Shown here: positions 16,046-24,675 of the stretch, piece after piece
Layout: every line of letters starts with the position of its first letter
Numbering within the stretch: the stretch's first letter is position 1
NCBI GenBank assembly: GCA_964562925.1
Contig: CAZLVF010000003.1
Location: 1-64,000, forward strand
DNA: 64,000 bases
DNA from: CAVXDP01 sp964562925
GTDB lineage: Archaea > Thermoproteota > Bathyarchaeia > 40CM-2-53-6 > CAVXDP01
Reading direction: 5' to 3'
Notes under the pieces: generated by a model
Seen by the model: only the letters and a program-made list of their open reading frames with translations
What the model was told of the DNA's origin: nothing
Database searches by the model: none
Program-made: the position numbers and the translations under genes

Positions 16046-19000
16046 ATGATAATCCTGGCGTTGCAGACGCCTATTTTTCCGATGAATCACGGTCGAGCGC
16101 TGGGTTCGTCACCTCTAGACGACAATCAGCCGCCTCCGAAAATCTCTCCTGTCCCAGGTCCGAAAAACAACACAGTCTCCTCCGAGGACATGGCGACAGG
16201 CATTGAAACGACGATCGTTATCCTGGTTGAGTTTTCAAATCTCAATCACACGCAGCCTGCAAATGAAATCGATCGCCTAGTATTCGAAGATCTAAACCGA
16301 TACTACCAAGAGGTTTCCTTTGGTCTCCTATCTCTAACAGGAGGAACTGTCGGTTGGTATAGGCTGAACTATACACTGTCATATTACGGAAGGGATGGTC
16401 TGATCGTTGACGACCCGAACTTTGACGGAGGGATCGACTCCTGGTGGCTTATCCGAGACGCCGTGAAAGCGGCTGACGACGATGTAGACTTTGCGCAATT
16501 TGACCACATCATAGTAGTACATGCAGGCAACGGCCAAGAGTCAAGCAAAGTAACGGAGGATATCTGGTCGGTCGCCTACTCAGGCTTATGGATCAAAACT
16601 GATGATACACGTTCTGTTCAGCACGCTGTGGTCGTGCCAGAAACGGAAGCAAGAGGCGCCGTTCCGTTCGGCGTCTTTGCACATGAGTTCGGTCATGAGC
16701 TGGGTCTTCCAGATCTCTACCAGTATGGCTCTTCGAAAAGCTACGTTGAGCATTGGGGTTTGATGGACCGCGGGTTATGGAATGGAAACCCCAAGGGTTC
16801 AAGTCCAGCGCACCCGATGGCCTACAGCAAAATCAAGCTAGGCTGGATCCCTTCCCCAAGACTCATGATAGTTAATGCGAGCATGAACGTGAATGTAACG
16901 CTTCAACCCACCGAGTTGAAAACTGACGGGTATCAAGCCGTCAAGATCCCTGTTAAGAGCATGGAGTACTACCTCGTCGAGGTTCGACAGAAGATAGGCT
17001 ACGACGCGTATTTGCCATCGAATGGTGTGCTCATCAGTTACGTTAATGAACGATTGGCATCCGGCTACGGCAGAGTCAAGATCGTTGACTCTCATACCTT
17101 GACGGCTAGCTTGGACGACGCAGCATTCGATGTTGGACGCGTGTTTGCGGAACCAAACAGTAAGTTTTCGGTAACGATTCTATCCACCGACGGGAAGTCG
17201 TATTCGATAAACGTTGACAGGAGCGGCCCGGCTCCAGACATAACAATCAAAGACATCCGACTAGAGCCCAGCGCCGCCCGTACAAATGAAACCGTCAAGA
17301 TATACGCTGACATAACAAACCAAGGAACAGCTCAAGCGAAGAATTTCATCGTCAACTGTTACATTGACGATATTCTCTATGACAAAGTACGTTTAACGTT
17401 GAATCCTGGCAGCTCAACGATCGTCGCCATCGAGTGGAAGGCTGTGGGAGGCTCGCACAAGATCCGTTTTTCCGTGGACCCAACATCACTTGCTGTGGAA
17501 CTAAACAGAAACAATGACGCGCTCTCAAAGAATATCGCAATAGGCCTAGTTCTGAGATTGCTACTTCCGAAAGATGTACAGGTGTCTATCAATGGAACCG
17601 TCTACTCAGCTGACGATAGAAACGAGATAACCTTAGGCATCCTCCCGGGCGCTCAACAGATAGAGGTCTCAAATGTTCAATCTTCAGGTAATTCGACGAG
17701 AAGAGTCTTCGTCAAATGGAGCGACAACGTAACATCAAACTCTAGAACCCTGTTGATAGAATCAGATCTAACCTTGGGCGCGGAGTACAAGACCCAATAC
17801 TACGTTACCGTAAACGCGAATGGAGGCTCCGTCTACGGCGAAGGATGGTACGACGAAGCATCCACTGCCAATATAGGCGCAAATACACCATGCAACGAGG
17901 TTCAAGAAAGGTCGCGATCAGTCTTCACAGGTTGGTCCGGAGACTCCGCAACGGATACGACAACCCTAGCGGTAACCGTCGACAGACCATATTCATTCAC
18001 AGCCAACTGGAAGGTTCAATACTACCTCTCGGTCGAATCGACTGATGGCACAACCTCGGGATCTGGATGGTATGACGCGAACACTATTGCAACATTCTCA
18101 ATCGAACCAACAACCGAGATAGGAACCGATACTCGAAAGTATTTCATAGGCTGGACGGGCGACACGACCACCGGACAACCATCATCTACGATAACGATGG
18201 ATTCTCCAAAATCCATCTCTGCGACCTGGAGAGTAGAGTACTTCCTATCGGTTGTCTCGCTCTACGGAGCTCCTGAAGGCGAAGGCTGGTATGAATCTGG
18301 CACGATGGTAAGCATATCCGTAGAGAGCAGAGTAGATCAAGAGAATGGAACCAGACGCGTCTTCATTGGTTGGACAGGCGATATCTCTACACCATCTTCC
18401 ACGGCCTCTACAACAATGGACAGGCCGAAAACGGCATTCGCGGAGTGGAAGACACAGTACGAGCTTTCCTTCACAGCTTCTGGCTTGCCAGATGGAACGT
18501 TCATGAACATCACAGTCAACTCTCTCGTTATCAATGGCACGACCCCATTTACATACTCCGAATGGTACGACTCTCAGACGACGCTTGAACTAAACGTGAC
18601 GAAGAAGGTTACAAGCGGTTTCAGACTCTATCTTTTCGATCATTGGAAGAACTCAACAGGCCTGACGGTTTCAGACACAATCACCGTAGAAGGACCAGAC
18701 ACATTGACAGCGGTCTACACTCAATCTCTCGGCTGCGTAATCGCGACAGCCACCTTCGAGTCGGAGCTTTCACCCGAGGTTCATTTCCTCCGAAACTTTA
18801 GAGACCAGAAAATCATGAAGACTTTCGCAGGAAGTCGATTCATGAGAGTATTCAACGCTTGGTACTACTCTTTCAGCCCGGCTATTGCGGTGGAAATCGC
18901 CGAGAACACCGCCCTGAGAGGTGCCACGAGATTGCTCCTTTACCCGCTTATAGGTATCTTGCATCTCTCCGCTCTTGTATACGAGATGTTGGGGTTCAGT

Positions 19001-19324
19001 CCAGAAGTAGCGACCGTTGCGACAGGTTTCATTGCAAGTTATCTAATAGGAGTGGTATACTTTGCTCCTATTCTCGGCTCGGCTCTTGTATTGGCTCGAA
19101 AACGAATCAAGTCACTTCGATGCGCTAGACCACTCCTATGCGTCTTGATCGGAAGTGCTGGTGGCATTGCTCTCTCAAATGTTCTAATGCTTGACCTGCC
19201 TATGATGCTTTTATCTGCATCGTTCGTCTTGGCGTGTATCTCGGTATCAGCTATGTTGACGGCGTATTGGATATTGTCGGTCTCTCGAAAACTTAATTGG
19301 AACGGACTAAAGCTCCTACAGTAG
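16046..19324 (+). CDS. Secreted M6-type metalloprotease with CARDB, InlB-type repeats and CFI-box C-terminus
   Basis: A 1092-aa extracellular protein. A short hydrophobic leader is followed by an M6-like peptidase region with HEFGHELGLPD at 213-223 and WGLMDRG shortly after. A CARDB-type Ig domain lies at about 395-500, three tandem InlB-type B repeats at 584-803, another beta domain at about 804-890, and then a CFI-box-like segment starting at C897 (GCVIATATFES...LSPEVHFLRNFRD). The end holds several membrane helices. It is followed 8 bp later by the PEF-CTERM gene and then an archaeosortase. The first ATG cuts the likely signal peptide: KFRGSIIAVIMIILAL continues upstream in frame without a start codon. 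Confidence 0.88.
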   Translation: MIILALQTPIFPMNHGRALGSSPLDDNQPPPKISPVPGPKNNTVSSEDMATGIETTIVILVEFSNLNHTQPANEIDRLVFEDLNRYYQEVSFGLLSLTGGTVGWYRLNYTLSYYGRDGLIVDDPNFDGGIDSWWLIRDAVKAADDDVDFAQFDHIIVVHAGNGQESSKVTEDIWSVAYSGLWIKTDDTRSVQHAVVVPETEARGAVPFGVFAHEFGHELGLPDLYQYGSSKSYVEHWGLMDRGLWNGNPKGSSPAHPMAYSKIKLGWIPSPRLMIVNASMNVNVTLQPTELKTDGYQAVKIPVKSMEYYLVEVRQKIGYDAYLPSNGVLISYVNERLASGYGRVKIVDSHTLTASLDDAAFDVGRVFAEPNSKFSVTILSTDGKSYSINVDRSGPAPDITIKDIRLEPSAARTNETVKIYADITNQGTAQAKNFIVNCYIDDILYDKVRLTLNPGSSTIVAIEWKAVGGSHKIRFSVDPTSLAVELNRNNDALSKNIAIGLVLRLLLPKDVQVSINGTVYSADDRNEITLGILPGAQQIEVSNVQSSGNSTRRVFVKWSDNVTSNSRTLLIESDLTLGAEYKTQYYVTVNANGGSVYGEGWYDEASTANIGANTPCNEVQERSRSVFTGWSGDSATDTTTLAVTVDRPYSFTANWKVQYYLSVESTDGTTSGSGWYDANTIATFSIEPTTEIGTDTRKYFIGWTGDTTTGQPSSTITMDSPKSISATWRVEYFLSVVSLYGAPEGEGWYESGTMVSISVESRVDQENGTRRVFIGWTGDISTPSSTASTTMDRPKTAFAEWKTQYELSFTASGLPDGTFMNITVNSLVINGTTPFTYSEWYDSQTTLELNVTKKVTSGFRLYLFDHWKNSTGLTVSDTITVEGPDTLTAVYTQSLGCVIATATFESELSPEVHFLRNFRDQKIMKTFAGSRFMRVFNAWYYSFSPAIAVEIAENTALRGATRLLLYPLIGILHLSALVYEMLGFSPEVATVATGFIASYLIGVVYFAPILGSALVLARKRIKSLRCARPLLCVLIGSAGGIALSNVLMLDLPMMLLSASFVLACISVSAMLTAYWILSVSRKLNWNGLKLLQ
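17795..18454 (+). repeat. Three tandem 73-74-aa InlB-type repeats in the protease
   Basis: Units at 17795-18016, 18017-18235 and 18236-18454. Each starts (Q/E)Y(Y/F)xxxV, contains GxGWY, then a basic-F-x-GW-(S/T)-GD core, and ends with A(N/T/E)W before the next unit. Single copies recur in the proteins at 21201-23726 and 51020-52030. Confidence 0.85.
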
Positions 19325-19332
19325 TGGTCGAT

Positions 19333-19970
19333 ATGAAAAAGGACGCGGCGTTCATTGTTGTTGCTTTGCTAGTGGCAGCGAGCGTATGCATTATGATAAA
19401 CATTACAACGGTAAGTGCGTCATGGAAAACCGAGATCTCATATGGCGNNNNNNNNNNNNNNNNNNNNNNNNNNNNNNNNNNNNNNNNNNNNNNNNNNNNN
19501 NNNNNNNNNNNNNNNNNNNNNNNNNNNNNNNNNNNNNNNNNNNNNNNATGATAAACATTACAACGGTAAGTGCGTCATGGAAAACCGAGATCTCATATGG
19601 CGCTGGAGGACGTGTTCACGGCCATGTCTACGGTTTCAACGTCTATGACGAGCTCGTCACTCTAAGTTGGGCTACAGTGGCGGCGGTGCAGGACGGCGAA
19701 ACGGTCGAGACAGCCTACAGCTTTGATGGGTTCTATGAGATGTATCTGCCTAGCGGAACCTTCGATCTTGTTGTAGAGGCGCCAGGGTATTTCTCGGAGA
19801 CGAGGAGCGTATTTATTGGTGATGGATCTGATTTTGCCATAGATTTCTTCATGGAACGGAATAATCAACCTATACCAGAATTTCCAACACTTGCCATTCA
19901 AGCGATCTCTATGCTGTCGCTTCTGGCAACGTTACTACTCGTAAGAAAGAAGACCCGTGCAAAGGGTTAG
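19333..19970 (+). CDS. Secreted PEF-CTERM-like surface protein, probable archaeosortase substrate
   Basis: After collapsing an artificial gap this is a 160-aa protein: signal peptide (MKKDAAFIVVALLVAASVC, cleavage near VSA-SW), one carboxypeptidase-regulatory/transthyretin-like beta domain (GRVHGHVYG...GFYEMYLPSGTFDLVVEAPGY), and a C-terminal sorting signal made of IPEFP, a hydrophobic helix and RKKTRAKG. That tripartite tail is the PEF-CTERM pattern recognised by archaeosortases, and an archaeosortase gene begins 190 bp downstream. It starts 8 bp after the protease gene, suggesting cotranscription. Confidence 0.85.
19393..19602. repeat. 100-N gap flanked by the same 55 bp (contig overlap)
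   Basis: Bases 19393-19447 equal 19548-19602 (55 bp) around 100 Ns. The two halves of the PEF-CTERM gene join in frame if one copy and the Ns are removed. Confidence 0.9.
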
Positions 19971-20159
19971 TTTCTATTACTGGGACGATATCCCTCGCCA
20001 ATTCCGTAGACCGTGGCTTTTACAAAACATACGCATTATGATTAAATAGCGCGAGTCCTAACTGGCCTTCGGTCAAGCTTCGACTTTCAGTGAGTTGAGG
20101 ATACGAGCGTTCAAACGTTCGATTCTCCAAAAACATCTGTAGCGAGGAGTTTCCATATC

Positions 20160-21185
20160 ATGGCCGCCTTTAGGAAGCGGTTGTTCACCAGTCCTGATTT
20201 GTATATGGCTGCGTCAATGTCGCCGCTCCTAGGATTGGCCTTGCTAGATCCACGCTCCTTCACGCTGGGATGGAACGAGGGTCGCGGAGGATTCGTTTTT
20301 GCGCTCTTCTTTCTTCTCATGGAGTGGTACGATGTCCGCAGCTTGCTTAAGATGCGGATGAGTAAGGCCAGACTGGTAGGCTGGTTCCTCTGTATAGCAG
20401 GGTTCGTAGGGTACTTTGTTGCTGTTTACGCACTAAAGTTGCATGACTTGATTGGTCAAATGGGCCAGGCTTGGAAGATACCTGAGATTCATAGTTGGGT
20501 GTGGTTGTGGGACTACCTGGCGTTTGCTGGTTTCCTATGCGCTGTGCTCGGCGTTCTCTTCGGCGCTAAGTCAATCAAACAGACCCCAACGCCTGTGGTC
20601 TACACGGTCGGATCTGGCTTGATCCTCTTGTTGGACTCGTTTTTTCCATATGGCTCGATCGGTTTCCTCGCAGGCATGGTTCCGTTTATCACCAACCTCG
20701 TGGTCTTCCTACTTGGGGCGTCGGGCGTTCATGTGATGAAAGAGCCGTTTGAACCTGTTCAACCGCCAGCGGTATTCCTCAGTGGAAACTTCCTCTGGAT
20801 GAGGGGTCTACCCGGGTCGATCGTGCTTCAGATCAACTGGCCCTGCGTGGGGGTCTTTAGCATGCTAATTTACATTCTGATAACTGCGATTCTGATGATA
20901 AAACTCGAGGCTCCAAGGAGACGTAAGCTTATCTACTTTACTATCGGTGCGGTTGGTACTTTCCTCATAAACGTTCTCAGGATATTCTTGATAGCCTACT
21001 ATGTGGCTTTCATAAGCATCGATCTAAAGATCTTTCATCAAAGTATAGGCGAGATCCTCTTTTTGGCTTGGGTTGTAACATTCCTCTTCGCCGTGGTGAA
21101 AGTCGAATCCCTGCTCGTACGAACCAACAATAAGATGAGATTGAGTCAAGGAACTCTTGCAACTTCAAGGATAGAGCGGTTCTAG
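20160..21185 (+). CDS. Archaeosortase/exosortase-family transpeptidase
   Basis: A 341-aa polytopic membrane protein with about eight predicted helices. The exosortase/archaeosortase triad is visible on the last helices: Cys229 in INWPCVGVFS, Arg274 in LINVLRIFLI and His293 in IFHQSIGE. These enzymes cut C-terminal sorting signals and pass the protein to a lipid or other anchor. The PEF-CTERM gene immediately upstream is the obvious client. GAGGAG precedes the ATG by about 14 bases. The 189-bp spacer contains a TATA-like GATTAAATAG near 20040. Which archaeosortase subclass this is cannot be settled by eye. Confidence 0.88.
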   Translation: MAAFRKRLFTSPDLYMAASMSPLLGLALLDPRSFTLGWNEGRGGFVFALFFLLMEWYDVRSLLKMRMSKARLVGWFLCIAGFVGYFVAVYALKLHDLIGQMGQAWKIPEIHSWVWLWDYLAFAGFLCAVLGVLFGAKSIKQTPTPVVYTVGSGLILLLDSFFPYGSIGFLAGMVPFITNLVVFLLGASGVHVMKEPFEPVQPPAVFLSGNFLWMRGLPGSIVLQINWPCVGVFSMLIYILITAILMIKLEAPRRRKLIYFTIGAVGTFLINVLRIFLIAYYVAFISIDLKIFHQSIGEILFLAWVVTFLFAVVKVESLLVRTNNKMRLSQGTLATSRIERF

Positions 21186-21200
21186 AAAGTCTTAGCCTAA

Positions 21201-23726
21201 CTACTTCTTGTCATTTTTCTCTTCATTTTCTTTCAAACGTAGTTGCTCACCGATCGCTTTTGGTCGGGGCTCCAGCTTTCTCGGCATGGTCAATCCCAGG
21301 ATCTTGATTGAGGGGATCAAAGCGGAGAGAAGTGCTGTCGCGAGCGCTAGCGTTCCGAAACCGGTCAAGCTGATCGCCTCGATTTCAGGTATCGTTGCGA
21401 CAGCTCCAACCGCCGCAAGAGCTATGCCAAGAAACCACAAAGCGACGACAGGGAATAGCATCCTCATCTTAGGGAGCTGCTTTCGCCTCCACCTGTACAT
21501 ACCCAACGAAACAATGCTAATGGGAAATAGATAGATCAAACCGAAGAGGATGCCACCTACAATCACTGACCCAGGAGCAGATACAGCCGACACAAACGAA
21601 AATGTCAGATGCAGCTTCTGTGCAAATTCTACAATCAGAAAATAGGGGTACGCCGCTGCCACTAACACGGCTAGCAACTTGGGGTAGCGGGATAAAGAGT
21701 TCAACACCTCCAAGGTTATCTTCAGACAGATTTTCCAAAACTTCAATGTAACGTCTGAGATGGTGTCGCTTGAACGTATCTCAAAAACGCTGTTCGAACT
21801 GTATACTGCGGTTATCTCATCTGGTTGAGTAACAGCTAAAGGTGATGATATATCCTTACCATCTTCTCCAGTCCATCCTTCAAGTTGATATGTGGTCACT
21901 CCCGATGCAGCACTCTCAGGGAATATTTGAAATGAGATCTTTGATCCCTCAGCAAACCACTCAAGATGGTTGAAGGGCACAGTATACGTCTCGTTTTCTC
22001 CGTTAATCGTCACCGTCACCGTCGTTCCATTTTTCAGTCCTCTGGATGTAAACCTGATCGCGTACTGAGTCTCCCAGTCAGCAATCACAACTCTCGGTTG
22101 GCTCATCTCGATTTGACTGGTTGAAGACGGAGCTGCTATATCGCCTGTCCATGACATGAAGACTCGACGCGTTCCGTTACCTTGGTCAACTACCTCCGGC
22201 ACAGAGAATGTGACAACCGCACTCGCATCATACCATCCTGAACCTATTGGTGAGCCATACGGCGATATGACTTCGAGCAGATTTTGAAGCCTATAATTAG
22301 CTGTTAAAGTCGAGTTCTGACTTACGGCAAGCGTGCGGGGATTTGACAGGACTCCATCAGACCAGCCATCAAAAATGACTCTCGAAGCCTCACTTAGGTA
22401 AACAATGTTCTGGACTTCAACCGTATGTTCTCCAACTCTGAGAAGCTTCTGAACACGGTTTCTGGTATCAGATGTCAGGTTTGCCCCGTCAACTCGCACT
22501 TGAATATCACTAAACGGCACATTTACCGTTAAGTACGCAACCAATGGTTGGCCGGTGCGGTCTACCAAGACCTTGTACGAGGAATTCGAGAAGCTAAGCA
22601 CCTCGACCGCGATGGTTCCCGTTCTATTTTGAAAGATTCCTCCAACCTTGAATGGAGCGTCGTTCAAGGTTCCCGTAAAAGGGGTCGAGTCCACAACTCG
22701 GACGATGCCCCCTCCATCTCCCAGCATCTCATCGACATAGAGGATAAGAACTCCTTCATCTGGAAGATATGAGTCATATCCTATTCTCCTCCTAACTTCG
22801 ATAAGATAGTAGGTGTGCTTGGAGATGGGAACCTTAACGGCTTTTGTGCCTCCGGTCAGAGTTTCTAGCGGGTCGATCTCTAGAGTCCTACTCTCTGTGG
22901 CGTTCACCTCTACAAGTCCAAATTCAGTCATCCATCCGAGCCGGATCCTGCACCAAGACGTAGGTTCTACAGGCGTTGAGCCGTTATTTGCCCAGAAGCC
23001 ATGCCCCATCAGATCCCACTCGGCCACAAAATCATCTGCCAGCGGGTTTCCTCCATGGTTCCACAGATCCGGCAGTCTGAAGTTGCGAGCTAGATAGTGT
23101 GCGAAGGGGCCTAGAGGATCCATCTCCGCAAGAACAGAGACTCCGAACCCAAGGGTTCCTTCACCAGTTGTAACAGGGTAGCCGTTGCCGTAGACTCCCC
23201 AAGATGTTACGTCATTCGAGTGGAGAGACTTATCTTGATTATCGCCCGCGTGCACGATCATAATGTACTCATAGTTCATGAAGTTGACGTCTCGGTCAGC
23301 TGCTCTAACAGCATCCACGATCAGATCTTGAAATCTCTCGGAAGAAGCTGAACCTCCGCCATAGTACAGCATCGAACGAGAAAGTTGGTGCCACTGCGAT
23401 GTCACGTCTCCCGTCAACCAGGCAGAGCCGTATGAAACCGCTTTGATGTAGTCGTTCAATCTTGTAAAGACGAGGTCCTTTACCTCATCTCTCGTTCTAG
23501 TATTCGCAACGTCCTTGAAGCGAACGAGTATGACAATAACGGATTGAGGCCCGGATATGTGATTTGCAGGAGGGACCACTTGTGGATCCATAGAGTCTGT
23601 GAACACGCTACTATTATCGAGTAGCGGATATGGAGAAGCGGGAGCCGTCACTGAAAGAGAAGTCGTTAACAAAACAAGTAATGCCGTCAAGATCTTCCTT
23701 CTAGCGTCAAAAAAGTTCAGAGACAT
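21201..23726 (-). CDS. Secreted M6-like pseudoprotease with InlB-type repeat and membrane C-terminus
   Basis: An 841-aa paralogue of the protease at 16046. It has a clear signal peptide (MSLNFFDARRKILTALLVLL), the same N-terminal peptidase fold landmarks (MIVHAGDNQD, RLPDLW, EWDLMGHGFW, YYLIEVRRRIGYDSYLP) but reads HYLARNFRLPD at residue 210 where the active copy has HEFGHELGLPD, so both the catalytic Glu and the second His are lost. One InlB-type repeat and a second beta domain follow, then several membrane helices; the CFI-box cysteine is absent. Start chosen at 23726; the upstream frame runs into an N gap. It ends 15 bp from the archaeosortase, convergently. Confidence 0.85.
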   Translation of the reverse strand: MSLNFFDARRKILTALLVLLTTSLSVTAPASPYPLLDNSSVFTDSMDPQVVPPANHISGPQSVIVILVRFKDVANTRTRDEVKDLVFTRLNDYIKAVSYGSAWLTGDVTSQWHQLSRSMLYYGGGSASSERFQDLIVDAVRAADRDVNFMNYEYIMIVHAGDNQDKSLHSNDVTSWGVYGNGYPVTTGEGTLGFGVSVLAEMDPLGPFAHYLARNFRLPDLWNHGGNPLADDFVAEWDLMGHGFWANNGSTPVEPTSWCRIRLGWMTEFGLVEVNATESRTLEIDPLETLTGGTKAVKVPISKHTYYLIEVRRRIGYDSYLPDEGVLILYVDEMLGDGGGIVRVVDSTPFTGTLNDAPFKVGGIFQNRTGTIAVEVLSFSNSSYKVLVDRTGQPLVAYLTVNVPFSDIQVRVDGANLTSDTRNRVQKLLRVGEHTVEVQNIVYLSEASRVIFDGWSDGVLSNPRTLAVSQNSTLTANYRLQNLLEVISPYGSPIGSGWYDASAVVTFSVPEVVDQGNGTRRVFMSWTGDIAAPSSTSQIEMSQPRVVIADWETQYAIRFTSRGLKNGTTVTVTINGENETYTVPFNHLEWFAEGSKISFQIFPESAASGVTTYQLEGWTGEDGKDISSPLAVTQPDEITAVYSSNSVFEIRSSDTISDVTLKFWKICLKITLEVLNSLSRYPKLLAVLVAAAYPYFLIVEFAQKLHLTFSFVSAVSAPGSVIVGGILFGLIYLFPISIVSLGMYRWRRKQLPKMRMLFPVVALWFLGIALAAVGAVATIPEIEAISLTGFGTLALATALLSALIPSIKILGLTMPRKLEPRPKAIGEQLRLKENEEKNDKK

Positions 23727-23757
23727 ATCCAGAGTGTCTCGTACGCGAGTTTTGAAG

Positions 23758-23857
23758 NNNNNNNNNNNNNNNNNNNNNNNNNNNNNNNNNNNNNNNNNNN
23801 NNNNNNNNNNNNNNNNNNNNNNNNNNNNNNNNNNNNNNNNNNNNNNNNNNNNNNNNN
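23758..23857. other. Assembly gap (100 N), flanks do not overlap
   Basis: Unlike the gaps at 8.4 and 19.4 kb, no shared flanking sequence is seen, so unknown DNA is missing. It falls between the divergent pseudoprotease and KaiC-like genes and removes the pseudoprotease promoter. Confidence 0.9.
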
Positions 23858-23876
23858 TCGGCGTTTCATTCAACAA

Positions 23877-23884
23877 TTATATAT
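23877..23884 (+). promoter_or_regulatory. TATA box for the KaiC-like gene
   Basis: TTATATAT sits 36 bp before the GTG start at 23920, which predicts a leader of about 10-15 nt. Confidence 0.55.
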
Positions 23885-23919
23885 TCAGCACAATGGATTC
23901 ATGATCGCGGAAATAGCTG

Positions 23920-24675
23920 GTGTATGTCGTGGAGCGTATAGAAACTGGAATCAAAGGCTTAGACGAGCTACTGGGTGGAGGGCTTCCAAGAAGTAAATGC
24001 ATCCTTTTGATCGGAGGCCCGGGATCCGGGAAAACCATCTTTGCCATGCAGTATCTCATAAATGGGGCACGTAAGGATGAGAGAGGCCTCTACGTAACAC
24101 TCGACGAGAGGCCTGATCACGTTAAGACCGACATGGCGTCGTTTGGTTGGGATATCGATAAACTTGAAAGAGACGGTAGGATCTTACTCCTTGATGCTAC
24201 ACCTCTCAGAAGATCGAGAAGATCGCTACCAGAGGCTGAATCACATGAGTACGAACTTGGGGTATCTATACCGGAGCTGACTCTCCAGAGCCTTATAAGA
24301 ACAGTTCAAAAGGTTGTAGATGAGGAAGGAGTCCAGAGGATAGCTGTCGATCCGATCACATCCCTAGTTCTCAGATACCATGAACTTCCGAAACGGAGAA
24401 GAGCGATCCTAATGTTCTTCGACGCGTTAATCACCACTGAATGTACGTCTGTAGTCACGTCCGAGTTGCGGACTGGCACTCTTGATAGAAGATTTGCCGT
24501 CGAGGAATTTCTCTCCCAAGGGGTAGTTCTACTCCACGCGTTGGTTCATGATGGGAACATAGTAAAAGCCATCCAAGTTGAGAAGATGCGGGGCATACAA
24601 CATGATACTCAGATGCGGCCTTATCAGATAGGTAAGGATGGTATAGAGGTATTTCCGAAGGATAGAGTATTCTAG
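23920..24675 (+). CDS. Stand-alone KaiC-like RecA-fold ATPase
   Basis: A 251-aa single-domain KaiC/RadA-like ATPase. IETGIKGLDELLGGGLP is the family entry motif, GGPGSGKT (32-39) is Walker A, VTLDERP provides the KaiC-type acidic residues, and IAVDPITSLVLRY is the Walker B region. Single-domain archaeal KaiC proteins act in signalling and motor control rather than a clock. The frame begins with GTG at 23920, supported by the TATA box. Its stop codon overlaps that of the opposite-strand membrane KaiC gene (shared CTAG), linking the two as a convergent pair. Confidence 0.88.
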   Translation: MYVVERIETGIKGLDELLGGGLPRSKCILLIGGPGSGKTIFAMQYLINGARKDERGLYVTLDERPDHVKTDMASFGWDIDKLERDGRILLLDATPLRRSRRSLPEAESHEYELGVSIPELTLQSLIRTVQKVVDEEGVQRIAVDPITSLVLRYHELPKRRRAILMFFDALITTECTSVVTSELRTGTLDRRFAVEEFLSQGVVLLHALVHDGNIVKAIQVEKMRGIQHDTQMRPYQIGKDGIEVFPKDRVF

